Source: Neptunicoccus cionae
Lineage (GTDB): Bacteria > Pseudomonadota > Alphaproteobacteria > Rhodobacterales > Rhodobacteraceae
Reading direction: 5' to 3'
Length of the DNA: 64,000 nt
NCBI RefSeq assembly: GCF_014643735.1
Contig: NZ_BMKA01000004.1
Span: forward strand, 62,001-126,000
The notes below the pieces were generated by a model, which was not told the DNA's origin, searched no databases, and was given only the letters and a program-made list of their open reading frames with translations. This document shows, in pieces, positions 8,469 to 17,328 of the stretch (positions are counted from its first letter, which is position 1; each line of letters starts with the position of its first letter). A program made the translations under genes and the position numbers.

Positions 8469-9560
8469 GTGTCTTTAGAAAATCCAAACGCCATTGAAGT
8501 CCGCGAAGCCGTGAAGCGGTACGGCAATTTCACCGCTTTGAAAACCATCTCTCTGTCGATCAAGGACAACGAATTTTTTACCCTTCTCGGCCCCTCGGGC
8601 TGTGGCAAAACCACGCTTTTGCGGATGATTGCAGGGTTTGAGGATGTAAGCGAAGGTGCAATCTTTCTTTATGGCGAGGAAATCGAAGGCCTTCCGCCCC
8701 ACAAACGCCCCGTGAACACGGTCTTCCAGAATTACGCGCTGTTCCCCCATAAAACCGTGCTCGATAACGTGGCGTTTGGTTTGCAAATGCGCGGAAACTC
8801 CAAGGCTGACTCCCGTAAAAAGGCGGGCGAAATGCTGGAACTGGTGCAGCTTTCTCAATTCGCCAACCGCAAGCCTTCGCAACTATCAGGCGGACAACAG
8901 CAAAGGGTCGCGCTGGCCCGTGCGCTTGCGCCCCAACCCAAGGTACTGTTGCTGGACGAACCCCTATCGGCGCTTGATCTGAAGCTGCGCAAAGCGATGC
9001 AGCTGGAGCTGAAGCACCTGCAACGGGAAACCGGCATTACCTTCATATTCGTAACCCACGATCAGGAAGAAGCCCTGACCATGTCCGACCGGATCGCGGT
9101 TATGTCCTCGGGCGAACTGCAACAACTGGGCGACGCCAGAGAGATTTACGAAAGCCCACGCAATATGTTTGTTGCGGATTTCATCGGTGAAACCAACCTG
9201 CTGGATGTGTCCGTGGATCGGATCGAAAGCGGACAGGCGGTGTGTCATCTGGACGGGGGCCATGCGCTGACCTGTCCGGCGATCGAAGACGTTACTGCGG
9301 GATTAAACGTGCACCTTTCCGTGCGCCCAGAGCGACTGATCCTGACCACCGGACCGGATACGGACACCGGAATGAAGGCCACGGTGCGCGAGAATATTTT
9401 TGTCGGGACCGACATCACGACACTGGTGGATCTGGCGGACGGGCCGCAAATCACCGTGCGCACGTCCAATTCCGCACGCGGAAACGAACGCATATTCGAG
9501 CCCGGCTCGCCGGTTTTCGTTAACATGGAGCATGGGGCCGCACGGCTTCTGGTAGACTGA
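8469..9560 (+). CDS. potA: Polyamine-type ABC transporter ATP-binding protein
   Basis: A 363-residue ATPase with Walker A GPSGCGKTT (41-49), signature LSGGQQQRVALARAL (139-153), Walker B LLLDEPLSALD and a C-terminal TOBE-like regulatory domain. The length and C-terminal domain match PotA-type subunits of importers for spermidine, putrescine or related cations. The GTG start follows a GGGGAG ribosome site. The stop overlaps the permease start (TGATG), and the order ATPase-permease-permease-binding protein is that of potABCD. The exact ligand is unknown; the neighbouring amine genes favour a biogenic amine or acetylated polyamine. Confidence 0.85.
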   Translation: MSLENPNAIEVREAVKRYGNFTALKTISLSIKDNEFFTLLGPSGCGKTTLLRMIAGFEDVSEGAIFLYGEEIEGLPPHKRPVNTVFQNYALFPHKTVLDNVAFGLQMRGNSKADSRKKAGEMLELVQLSQFANRKPSQLSGGQQQRVALARALAPQPKVLLLDEPLSALDLKLRKAMQLELKHLQRETGITFIFVTHDQEEALTMSDRIAVMSSGELQQLGDAREIYESPRNMFVADFIGETNLLDVSVDRIESGQAVCHLDGGHALTCPAIEDVTAGLNVHLSVRPERLILTTGPDTDTGMKATVRENIFVGTDITTLVDLADGPQITVRTSNSARGNERIFEPGSPVFVNMEHGAARLLVD

Positions 9561-10489
9561 TGGCAGGCGGCGCAACCTCGGGCGGCAATGCCGTCACTGA
9601 CACCTACAAAGAAGCCCGCAACTGGCTGTTGCTTCCGGCTTGGGTCACTCTCAGCTTTCTGGTGCTAGCACCTGTTTTGCTGATGCTGGTCTATTCCTTT
9701 CTGACCAAAGAGTTCCGTGGCGGCGTGATTTGGGAGTTCTCTCTCGCGGCTTATGACCAGTTCTTCTTTGATCGCGGCTTGTTCGGGGATGATCCGGCGC
9801 AGATCGAGTGGACCTATATCGCAATTTTCTGGCGGTCCATCTGGCAGGCAGGGGCTGCAACGCTCCTCAGCCTCGCGATTGGGTTTCCAACCGCTTATTT
9901 CATCGCCACCCGACCTGAAAAGCAGCGCGTGATATGGGTGTTTCTGATCACCATTCCCTATTGGGTGAACCTGCTGATCCGCACCGTATCCATGCGCTTT
10001 TTGCTCCGTGACGAGGGGCCGTTAAACTCTTTCTTCATGGCAACGGGGCTGGTGGATGGTCCGGTCCATATGATCAACACGAATTTCGCGGTTCAGGTCG
10101 GGCTGTTCTATTCCTACCTGCCATTCATGGTGCTGCCGATCTATGCAGCGGTGGAGCGATATAACTTCACCCTCAGCGAGGCAGCGGCCGACCTTTATGC
10201 CAACAAATGGATCACCCTGCGCCACATTGTGCTGCCAGCCGTGAAGCCCGGTGTGATTGCGGGGTGTATCCTTGTGTTCGTGCCGTCTTTGGGATCGTTT
10301 CTGGCACCTGATCTGCTGGGAGGCGCAAAGAATTTCATGATCGGCTCTTTGATCGAAGAGCAGTTTAAAGGCAACGCGGGCAACTGGCCGTTTGGGGCGG
10401 CAGCCTCGATGATCCTGCTGACGATGGTGCTGATTATTCTGGTGATCTATGCACGGGCGCAGGCCCGCAGCGACAAAGAGGCGGGCTGA
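9560..10489 (+). CDS. potB: Polyamine-type ABC transporter permease (first)
   Basis: A 309-residue inner-membrane permease with about six hydrophobic segments. The binding-protein-dependent transport signature is in EAAADLYANKWITLRHIVLPAVKPGVIAG (EAA loop that docks the ATPase). It has the PotB-type features PYWVNLLIRT and LGSFLAPDLLGG. The start overlaps the ATPase stop by one base. It acts as one half of the membrane channel with the next gene product. Confidence 0.85.
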   Translation: MAGGATSGGNAVTDTYKEARNWLLLPAWVTLSFLVLAPVLLMLVYSFLTKEFRGGVIWEFSLAAYDQFFFDRGLFGDDPAQIEWTYIAIFWRSIWQAGAATLLSLAIGFPTAYFIATRPEKQRVIWVFLITIPYWVNLLIRTVSMRFLLRDEGPLNSFFMATGLVDGPVHMINTNFAVQVGLFYSYLPFMVLPIYAAVERYNFTLSEAAADLYANKWITLRHIVLPAVKPGVIAGCILVFVPSLGSFLAPDLLGGAKNFMIGSLIEEQFKGNAGNWPFGAAASMILLTMVLIILVIYARAQARSDKEAG

Positions 10490-10492
10490 GCG

Positions 10493-11302
10493 ATGGCAAC
10501 ACGCAGTTACGACATAAAATCCTACACCGGCTTCTTGCAGATCACGCTGCTTTGTCTGTTCGTGCTCTACGCGCCATTGATCGTGGTGGCGGTCTACAGC
10601 CTGAACGCCTCGGACTCTATCGCAGTCTGGGAAGGGTTTTCCTTGCGCTGGTATGCAGATGTGTTCACCGGTGCAGAAAGCGCCAAGTTCAAAGTGGCCG
10701 CGCGCAACAGCTTTATCATCGCAATTATCGCCGCGACCGTGGCTACCACAATTGCAACCCTTGCCGCGACTGCGATGGTGCGGGGCGGCAAATTCCGGCT
10801 GCGGGCGTGGTCTTTCGGGCTGATCTCTTTGCCGTTGATGGTGCCTGAAATCGTCACCGCGGTGGCCACGTTGATCTTCTTCAACTCCATCGGATTTGAA
10901 CGCGGTTTGCTGACCATCCTGCTGGCCCATATCGCCTTTTGCATCCCCTTCGCCTACCTGCCGATTTCCGCGCGGATGCAGGGGATTGAGGACACTTACG
11001 AACAAGCCGCCCAAGATCTTTACGCCACCAAACGACAGGCGTTTACCAAAATCCTTCTACCCTTGATGCTGCCCGGCATTATCTCGGGTTATCTGTTGGC
11101 TTTCATCATTTCCCTTGATGATTTCATCATCACCAACTTCGTCAAAGGTGCCGGAGTGGAAACACTCCCCACAGCGATATTCGGGGCGGTGAAGCAGGGG
11201 ATCAAACCCAACATCATGGCTATTTCGACGATGCTTCTGGGCTTTTCGATCCTGATGGTCCTGATTTCGTACCTCGTCAGCAGAACCGATAAAAAATCAT
11301 AA
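10493..11302 (+). CDS. potC: Polyamine-type ABC transporter permease (second)
   Basis: A 269-residue membrane permease with PotC-like features: an N-terminal segment followed by SLNASDS, and an EAA loop in [49 protein letters not shown] is characteristic of spermidine/putrescine PotC. It starts three bases after the potB-like stop. It is expected to pair with the potB-like subunit. Confidence 0.85.
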   Translation: MATRSYDIKSYTGFLQITLLCLFVLYAPLIVVAVYSLNASDSIAVWEGFSLRWYADVFTGAESAKFKVAARNSFIIAIIAATVATTIATLAATAMVRGGKFRLRAWSFGLISLPLMVPEIVTAVATLIFFNSIGFERGLLTILLAHIAFCIPFAYLPISARMQGIEDTYEQAAQDLYATKRQAFTKILLPLMLPGIISGYLLAFIISLDDFIITNFVKGAGVETLPTAIFGAVKQGIKPNIMAISTMLLGFSILMVLISYLVSRTDKKS

Positions 11303-11326
11303 CCAAAACCAACAGTGGAGATAAAG

Positions 11327-12361
11327 ATGAAAAAACTACTCACAAGCACAGCCGCCGCGACGGCGCTTTTGATGGGCGCGTCTGGAGCGCAGGCCGAAGG
11401 CAAACTCGCCATTTATCACTGGTTTGAATACATCCCGCAGGAGCTGTTGGAAAAGTTCAGCGCCGAACATGATGTAGAGGTCATTCTGGACACTTACGAT
11501 TCCAATGAAGCGATGCTGGCCACGCTGAAAGCGGGCGCAATCGGTACCTATGATGTGGCGGTTCCCACCGACTATATGGTGTCCATCCTGATCGGCGAAG
11601 GTCTGGCCGACGAAGTCGCATCAGGCGAGTTGAAAAACATTGGCAACGTGAAGGAATCCTTCACCGATCCGGCCTATGACCCCGGTCTGAAACACTCGAT
11701 CCCCTATCAAGGCGGCACCACCAGCTTTTCCGTAGATACCGCAGAGTATTCCGGTGACATCAACTCAACCGATATCGTCTTTAACCCGCCAGAAGAGCTG
11801 AAGGGCAAGATCAACATCCTCGACAGTCAGGGTGAGGTTCTCGCATTGGCAGCGGTTCACATGGGCATTCCGCAATGCTCCAACGACCGTGAACAGCTCA
11901 AGGCGATGAACGAGATGCTGCAAGCGGCCAAACCGCACTGGGCCTCTTTCAACTCTGACACCGCCAAGGAAGTTCTAGCCGCAGGCGACGTCGCTGTTGG
12001 GATGATCTTTAACGGCTTTGCGGCCAAGGCACGGGAATCTCGTGACACTTTGCAATACGCTTTCCCGAAACAGGGCTGGGTCAACTGGATGGACAGTGTT
12101 GTGCTGCTCAAAGACGCGCCAAACCGTGAAAACGCGCTGAAGTTTATGGATTTCCTTCTGGAACCGGAAAACATCGCAGCGGTCACCAATTATGCGCGCT
12201 ACCGTGATGTTGTTAAAGGCAGTGAGGAATTCCACGATCCTGCCCTTGCAGAAGAACCTGAAGGCAACCCGCCTGCCGGTATCGAAGGCGTGTTTGTGCA
12301 AGCCTGCGACGCAGAAACCCAAGCGGTTTATGACAAGATCTGGACTAACCTGAAGAAGTAA
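11327..12361 (+). CDS. potD: Polyamine-type ABC transporter periplasmic binding protein
   Basis: A 344-residue secreted binding protein. A Sec signal peptide (MKKLLTSTAAATALLMGASGAQA) precedes a PotD/PotF-like domain with IYHWFEYIPQELLEKF and a central GTYDVAVPTDYM. The gene has an in-frame upstream GTG at 11315, but ATG 11327 gives the proper signal peptide and has a GGAG six bases before it. It captures the substrate for the potBC-like channel. A strong hairpin follows the stop codon and would leave this as the last strongly expressed gene of the transporter operon. Confidence 0.85.
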   Translation: MKKLLTSTAAATALLMGASGAQAEGKLAIYHWFEYIPQELLEKFSAEHDVEVILDTYDSNEAMLATLKAGAIGTYDVAVPTDYMVSILIGEGLADEVASGELKNIGNVKESFTDPAYDPGLKHSIPYQGGTTSFSVDTAEYSGDINSTDIVFNPPEELKGKINILDSQGEVLALAAVHMGIPQCSNDREQLKAMNEMLQAAKPHWASFNSDTAKEVLAAGDVAVGMIFNGFAAKARESRDTLQYAFPKQGWVNWMDSVVLLKDAPNRENALKFMDFLLEPENIAAVTNYARYRDVVKGSEEFHDPALAEEPEGNPPAGIEGVFVQACDAETQAVYDKIWTNLKK

Positions 12362-12372
12362 GGTCAAGGGAG

Positions 12373-12403
12373 GGCGCGGATCGGCCAGCAGGCTATCCGC
12401 GCC
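12373..12403 (+). terminator. Terminator-like hairpin after the potD-like gene
   Basis: GGCGCGGAT (12373-12381) pairs perfectly with ATCCGCGCC (12395-12403), followed by TTTCATT. It separates the transporter genes from the acetylpolyamine amidohydrolase and probably gives partial termination. Confidence 0.65.
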
Positions 12404-12427
12404 TTTCATTGCAAAGGAATGAGGGCG

Positions 12428-13465
12428 ATGGAAACGATTTTCACAGAAAAGCACCGGCTGCGGGATGCCAAGAGCGAACTGTTCGGCGGACAGCTTGTCC
12501 AGCCGCACGAGCGGCCAAGCCGCGCTGAATATGTGATCAAACGAGTGCGCGAGGCCAATCTCGGCTTGGTGAGCGATCCCGATGACTTTGGCCTTGATCC
12601 GATCCTCGCCATTCACAAACCGGATTTTGTGGAATTTCTGCAAACGGCTTGGGAGCGCTGGCAGGAGGCGGGTTTCCAAGGGGAAGCTATGCCAACCACT
12701 TGGGTCGGACGTCGGATGTCAGACAAGCGCCCTAGTTTTATCGAAGGACAGGTCGGGTATTACGCGCTCGCCGGAGAAACCAGCATCAGCGGTGGCACGT
12801 GGGAAGCCGCCTATGCCAGTGCGCAAGTTGCGCTGACAGGGGCGGACAGGATCAACAACGGCGCGCGGAGTGTGTTTTCGCTGTGCCGCCCCCCCGGCCA
12901 TCATGCCACGGCAGACATGTTTGGCGGGTATTGTTTCCTGAACAACGCTGCCATTTCGGCCCAACACTATCTGGATACAGGCGGGAAACGTGTGGCGATA
13001 CTTGATGTGGATTTCCACCACGGGAACGGCACGCAAGACATCTTTTATAACCGCGATGACGTGCTGTTTGTCTCGCTCCACGGCGATCCGCTGGAAACCT
13101 TTCCCTACCACCTCGGCCATGCCGACGAAACTGGCGGTGGTGCTGGCGCAGGGTTCAATGTCAACTATCCGATGCCACCCAACACCCCGTTTGAGGTCTG
13201 GCGTTCGGCGCTGGCCAAAGGGTTGGATCGCATCGCGGACTACGCACCAGACGTGCTGATCGTTTCTCTGGGTGTGGATACGTTTGAGAATGATCCCATC
13301 AGTTTCTTTAAACTAAAAAGCGATGATTTCACGACGATGGGTGCGGATATTGCCCGCGCCGGACTGTCGACACAGTTTATTATGGAAGGCGGCTATGACG
13401 TGGAGGAAATCGGCGTTAATGCAGTGAATGTGCTACAAGGGTTTATCGCGGAACAAGGGGACTAG
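12428..13465 (+). CDS. aphA: Acetylpolyamine amidohydrolase (histone deacetylase family)
   Basis: A 345-residue class II deacetylase-fold zinc enzyme that removes acetyl groups from acetylated polyamines. Counting from ATG 12428, the catalytic His158-His159 (PPGHH), zinc ligands Asp195, His197 and Asp284, and Tyr323 fall at the same numbers as in Mycoplana ramosa acetylpolyamine amidohydrolase. The acidic Glu106 and Glu117, which favour cationic substrates in that enzyme, are also present. This identity of numbering supports ATG 12428 over ATG 12419, whose AGGA would be too close. It would deacetylate polyamines brought in by the PotABCD-like importer. Confidence 0.9.
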   Translation: METIFTEKHRLRDAKSELFGGQLVQPHERPSRAEYVIKRVREANLGLVSDPDDFGLDPILAIHKPDFVEFLQTAWERWQEAGFQGEAMPTTWVGRRMSDKRPSFIEGQVGYYALAGETSISGGTWEAAYASAQVALTGADRINNGARSVFSLCRPPGHHATADMFGGYCFLNNAAISAQHYLDTGGKRVAILDVDFHHGNGTQDIFYNRDDVLFVSLHGDPLETFPYHLGHADETGGGAGAGFNVNYPMPPNTPFEVWRSALAKGLDRIADYAPDVLIVSLGVDTFENDPISFFKLKSDDFTTMGADIARAGLSTQFIMEGGYDVEEIGVNAVNVLQGFIAEQGD

Positions 13466-13469
13466 GGTC

Positions 13470-14264
13470 ATGCGCATCGGGGTCTGGCAAGATGAAACAC
13501 CAACGGGCGGCGTGGGTGCTGCACGGCAGGTTGTCGCAACGGCCCTTGCCCAAGCACAGGCAGACGGCGTGGATATCCTCGTTTTTCCCGAATGTTTCCT
13601 GACCGGCTATTACCGCGACGCCGTAGAAGTCGCGCCTTGCGCCTCAGCAGTTACGCAGGATGAGATCGCGGCGCTGCAAATCTTATGCGATGACACCGGC
13701 GTCGCTTTTGTATTGGGCAGTTACCTGCCAACCGATGCAGGCACCAAGAACGTCGCTTTTGTGTTCCGCCCCGCAACCACTGAACCGCTTATCTATACCA
13801 AGCGGGCCTTGTTCGGAGAGTGGGAGCAATCGGTGTTCCATTCGGGCACCACGCCATTGCTGTTCGACTATAAAGACACCCGTTTTGCCGTACTCATCTG
13901 CTTTGATGTAGAGTTCCCCGAACTGGTGCGCGAAGCCGCGCAAGCAGGGGCGCAGGCGGTGCTGGTACCAACCGCACTGATGGCACCGGAGCATTGGGTG
14001 CCAGATATCATCGTCCCCGCCCGCGCGCTCGAAAACAAGCTGACGGTTGCTTACGCCAACCGGATCGGCGTGGAGGGACCGTTGACTTTCATTGGCAAAA
14101 GCCAGATTTCCGGCACAGATCAGAAGGCCCGAGTGGTCCACGGCGAAACCACCACCGGTTTATTAGCTGCGGAGCTAGTAAGCGATACCGATGCGATGGA
14201 CTACATCCACGAGGTCAAAGCCCAGAACCTGCCCCATGTGGGTGGCGCGTCCGGCGATCTATAG
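13470..14264 (+). CDS. Carbon-nitrogen hydrolase (nitrilase superfamily amidase)
   Basis: A 264-residue nitrilase-superfamily amidase with the Glu-Lys-Cys triad: Glu in FPECF, Lys in YTKRALFGEWE and Cys in LICFDVEFPE. Members cleave non-peptide C-N bonds, for example N-carbamoylputrescine or omega-amides. ATG 13470 begins MRIGVWQDE, a normal family start, four bases after the deacetylase stop; the longer open frame from 13428 overlaps that gene. Placement after the acetylpolyamine hydrolase suggests a substrate from polyamine catabolism, such as a gamma-amide or carbamoyl amine, but this is inference. Confidence 0.8.
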   Translation: MRIGVWQDETPTGGVGAARQVVATALAQAQADGVDILVFPECFLTGYYRDAVEVAPCASAVTQDEIAALQILCDDTGVAFVLGSYLPTDAGTKNVAFVFRPATTEPLIYTKRALFGEWEQSVFHSGTTPLLFDYKDTRFAVLICFDVEFPELVREAAQAGAQAVLVPTALMAPEHWVPDIIVPARALENKLTVAYANRIGVEGPLTFIGKSQISGTDQKARVVHGETTTGLLAAELVSDTDAMDYIHEVKAQNLPHVGGASGDL

Positions 14265-14696
14265 CCAAGCCAGTGTCGCTGCAATCAACACCAGATAGCG
14301 GCCCGCTTTGGCGAGGGTAACGAGCAAAAGAAACGGCACCAACGGTTCGCGCATCACGCCAGCCACCACCGTCAAGGGATCACCGACAACGGGCAACCAG
14401 CTTGCGAGCAAGGACCAGCGCCCGTAGCGATGATACCACCCCTGCGCGCGGGTCAGTTGCTGTTCACTGGCCGGAAACCAGCGTTTGTGTTGGAAGGCCA
14501 GCAGGAACCGTCCCAGATACCAGTTGATGACCGCACCCAGCACATTGCCGGTCGTCGCCACCATAAACAACACCGCCACCGAATAGTCCTGCGTCAACAA
14601 CAGCCCCACCAGCGCGGCTTCGGATTGCAAAGGCAGGATCGTTGCAGCAATAAGGGCAGCGCTGAATAGGCCGAGATAAGCAATCATGCGCACCAT
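14259..14696 (-). CDS. YqaA/DedA-like small membrane protein
   Basis: A 145-residue protein with about four hydrophobic segments and the SNARE-associated/DedA-type features GNVLGAVINWYLGRF and LPVVGDPLTVVAGVMRE. It matches the YqaA family of inner-membrane proteins, whose function is not settled but may relate to lipid or proton-dependent membrane homeostasis. Its end overlaps the end of the amidase by six bases on the opposite strand. An internal ATG at 14687 is an alternative start. Confidence 0.75.
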   Translation of the reverse strand: MVRMIAYLGLFSAALIAATILPLQSEAALVGLLLTQDYSVAVLFMVATTGNVLGAVINWYLGRFLLAFQHKRWFPASEQQLTRAQGWYHRYGRWSLLASWLPVVGDPLTVVAGVMREPLVPFLLLVTLAKAGRYLVLIAATLAWL

Positions 14697-14891
14697 CCAA
14701 GAGAGTTATTTACGGTTTCCAACGCCTAGACCTTCGGTTGCCAATTCGGTTCCCAATACCCGCTAACTGCCTGCCATGCCACTAAAACCCAAGACCGTTG
14801 GAAAAGTTATCCACAGGCAAACGGAACCTTTGCCCGCCCAAAGCGTTCTTTCCCCGAGCAGACGTTCATAAAAAACCGGAAAGGTAAGAGC

Positions 14892-15407
14892 ATGGCTTTG
14901 CAGGCGGATTATTCACAGACTTCCCCACGAGACGATAGTTTCGCGGGTTCGGGCTACAACAACAAGCGTAAGACAGACGAAGGCGGCAGCGTGCGTTTTG
15001 CAACACTGGTGGTTGTGTCCACGGGCGTGATGTTTGGCATCATGCATCTGAATTCTTTCGCGCTTGACCATATGCAGGGGGCGCAGACCCTAATGTGGCT
15101 GGCTGTCTATATCGGTGGATCTGCCGCGTTGGTGTCGCTTGGGCTGCTGGCGGGGATTTTCACCCACCCTAAAGCCAACATCGCGATTGTTGCCGGTTCT
15201 TTGTTGGCTTTTGGGATCGGGATCGGGGCGGAACGGTTCAAACCGTCGCCCGAGGCGCTGGCACAGGCTGATCGCGTCAGTCAGGAAACCAAAAGAGCCG
15301 AGAATGTCGCGCACCAAACCCAGATCGAAAAAATCGAAAGCTATGTGACCGGTGCCAATTATAACATGCGCCCGGCACCAACAGGTTCCGCAGCAGTGCC
15401 GGGGTGA
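14892..15407 (+). CDS. Hypothetical membrane protein
   Basis: A 171-residue protein of unknown family. A polar N-terminus of about 35 residues is followed by a segment near 37-55, two closely spaced hydrophobic helices (about 63-85 and 94-110) and a charged, probably helical C-terminal tail (EALAQADRVSQETKRAENVAHQTQIEKIE). A GGAAAGG ribosome site lies before the ATG. It is convergent with the Na/Pi transporter and apparently monocistronic. I do not recognise it. Confidence 0.6.
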   Translation: MALQADYSQTSPRDDSFAGSGYNNKRKTDEGGSVRFATLVVVSTGVMFGIMHLNSFALDHMQGAQTLMWLAVYIGGSAALVSLGLLAGIFTHPKANIAIVAGSLLAFGIGIGAERFKPSPEALAQADRVSQETKRAENVAHQTQIEKIESYVTGANYNMRPAPTGSAAVPG

Positions 15408-15408
15408 T

Positions 15409-17076
15409 CTACTTGTCGAGATCCATCTTTTCGATCAAGCGGGTTTCCAGCAGCTGCCCGCCCCGATACAGGATCGGATAGGCCACTGCCGAGATGTGAC
15501 TGTTAAACTCTTTCAACGCCCGTGTGGTTTCCAGATGAATATCGCTTGATTCAAAGCTCTTGGCGGTGCCTTCGCTTAAACGGCGCAAATGCTTTTTACG
15601 GCTGCTGCGCTCCATCTGGGTCATCTCTGCCTTTTCTTCCAGCAACAGACGAGCACTTGCCAGATCATCTGACACCAGCACGTTTGAGGCAAGTTTCAGG
15701 TTCGCCAGCACCCTTTCATGCATGCTTACCAGCTCTGCCTGTCCGGCCACTGAAAAATTGATCCGATCCTTTTTCTTCTCTTTTGCCAGCGGCAACATCG
15801 TTTTGACAATAATATCGCCAGCCGACTTTAAGGCGATGGCATATTCGGTCAACTCACGAGCCTGTTTGTTCTCTTTCTTGCGCAGGGTGTCGCTCGGGAT
15901 CGCGGCCACATAGTGCCGGATACTGTCGAGCGCACTGTTCAGCGCGTCATCCTCATTTGCGATATAATCGGCGCGGTCGCCGTCGTAAGTACCGTAAATA
16001 TCCATCACCGGCAGCATCATCCCTTCGACAATCTGGGTCATCCGCAGGGCCTCCCGTTTAAGAGAAGCCAGCGCAAGACTTGGGGAGACAGGGGTTTCAT
16101 CATCCAGAACACTGCGATGCAACACGGGGGTGACGTTTTCGGGGTCAAGCTTTTCCGGCAAAAGCCGCAGCATCGGAGCCTCCAAAAAGCGGCAGAACGG
16201 CAGGAAAGCCAGCTGCGCTAGATTGAACGCGATGTGAACATTCACCACAGTTTGCCCCGCCTGCCCACTGCTCAGTACAGCCATGACGGGAAGGTTGTTC
16301 ACCAGTATCAAAGCCAAGATAGCCCAACTGCCCCGTATCACCAGATTGGCAAGCGGCACGCGGCGGGAGCGGGGGGACATGCCACGGCTTAACCACACGG
16401 GGATCACCGAAGAGCCCAGATTTGCCCCAAGCACCAACGAGACGCCGGCCTCGACCGGAACGGCATTCAGGCTGACCAAGGTCACGCACATCAAAACCAC
16501 CGCGAGCGAAGAATGCATCACCAAGGCAAGCGTGGCGCCAACTATGAATGCGGTCACATAATCCTGCGCCAGATAGCCGGCAATCGCGGGCAAGAAATTG
16601 CTGTCGCGGATCGGGTCCATTGTTTCGCGCAGAAAGCGCAGCGCGATCAGGATGAATGCGATCCCCAGAATAATCCGCCCCGCCTGTTTGACGTTCCGGC
16701 TGCTTGAATGGATGAAAGACGCACCCCCAACCGCCAGCAGCAGCGGCACCAACCAATCGAGCGGAAACGACAGGACTTGTATCAACAAGGCAGAGCCGAG
16801 ATCAGCCCCGAGGGTCATAGCCAGCCCCTGCCCAAACCCCAACGCCGCTGTCCCCGCAAATCCAGCGACCAACAAACCGACCGCTGCGGAACTTTGCAGG
16901 ATAATCGCCAGCACCAAGCCGGTGACAGATGCGCCCGTCACATTGGAATTGCGTGTCATTATACGTTGGAACGACGCACCAAAGGCACGCTCGATCCCCG
17001 TGCGCACCAATCGCACCCCATAAAGCAACAGCATGGTTGCCCCAGCGAGGTGTATGATAAAGGAAAGAATAGTCAC
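15409..17076 (-). CDS. Na/Pi-cotransporter family protein with PhoU-like C-terminal domain
   Basis: A 555-residue inner-membrane protein. The two halves of the NptA/YjbB phosphate carrier are marked by the repeated motifs LQSSAAVG and MHSSLAV, about 120 residues apart. A cytoplasmic C-terminal part (about 330-555) is rich in charged helices and resembles PhoU. Such proteins move phosphate, often outward in bacteria, by sodium coupling. The start is GTG 17076 with a poorly placed ribosome site (CGGAG about 14 bases upstream), so the exact start is uncertain. A bidirectional terminator at 17192-17219 separates it from the upstream peptide gene. Confidence 0.85.
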   Translation of the reverse strand: MTILSFIIHLAGATMLLLYGVRLVRTGIERAFGASFQRIMTRNSNVTGASVTGLVLAIILQSSAAVGLLVAGFAGTAALGFGQGLAMTLGADLGSALLIQVLSFPLDWLVPLLLAVGGASFIHSSSRNVKQAGRIILGIAFILIALRFLRETMDPIRDSNFLPAIAGYLAQDYVTAFIVGATLALVMHSSLAVVLMCVTLVSLNAVPVEAGVSLVLGANLGSSVIPVWLSRGMSPRSRRVPLANLVIRGSWAILALILVNNLPVMAVLSSGQAGQTVVNVHIAFNLAQLAFLPFCRFLEAPMLRLLPEKLDPENVTPVLHRSVLDDETPVSPSLALASLKREALRMTQIVEGMMLPVMDIYGTYDGDRADYIANEDDALNSALDSIRHYVAAIPSDTLRKKENKQARELTEYAIALKSAGDIIVKTMLPLAKEKKKDRINFSVAGQAELVSMHERVLANLKLASNVLVSDDLASARLLLEEKAEMTQMERSSRKKHLRRLSEGTAKSFESSDIHLETTRALKEFNSHISAVAYPILYRGGQLLETRLIEKMDLDK

Positions 17077-17191
17077 CTTATCTATATAACTCCGGTTATC
17101 TGGCCTGACCAGCTATGACCTGCCACCTAACCGTTTGTTTTTCAATGCGGGACTTTCAGCCATTACGCGGCAAACGTCCTTATCGCACTAA

Positions 17192-17219
17192 AAAAGCCGC
17201 CCCGAGCGGGACGGCTTTT
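17192..17219. terminator. Bidirectional rho-independent terminator
   Basis: AAAAGCCG (17192-17199) and CCCG pair with CGGG and CGGCTTTT (17212-17219), with one C-A mismatch and a two-base centre. A-run and T-run on the two sides allow termination in both directions. It lies after the 23-residue peptide gene. Confidence 0.8.
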
Positions 17220-17245
17220 GCTGTTTCAAAGGTGAGACCGAGGTC

Positions 17246-17317
17246 TCACACCAGCAGTACCAGCAGAATAACAATCCAAAGCGGGACGCCGATTAACCAT
17301 AGTAGTATCGCACCCAT
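17246..17317 (-). CDS. 23-residue hydrophobic membrane peptide
   Basis: A tiny gene too short for normal ORF calling. The product is MGAILLWLIGVPLWIVILLV plus LLV, essentially one transmembrane helix. A perfect AGGAGG lies seven bases before the ATG at 17317. The stop lies within a GTGAGACC-GA-GGTCTCAC inverted repeat (17232-17249), and a strong terminator follows. It sits 11 bases after a 229-residue membrane protein gene on the same strand, probably in one transcript. The function is unknown. Confidence 0.6.
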   Translation of the reverse strand: MGAILLWLIGVPLWIVILLVLLV

Positions 17318-17328
17318 TTGACTTCCTC

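Noticed and set aside
10022-11014. Long minus-strand open frame opposite the two permease genes (330 residues, His/Gln-rich)
   Set aside because: Composition is that of an antisense shadow of hydrophobic permeases, and the plus-strand genes have clear family motifs.
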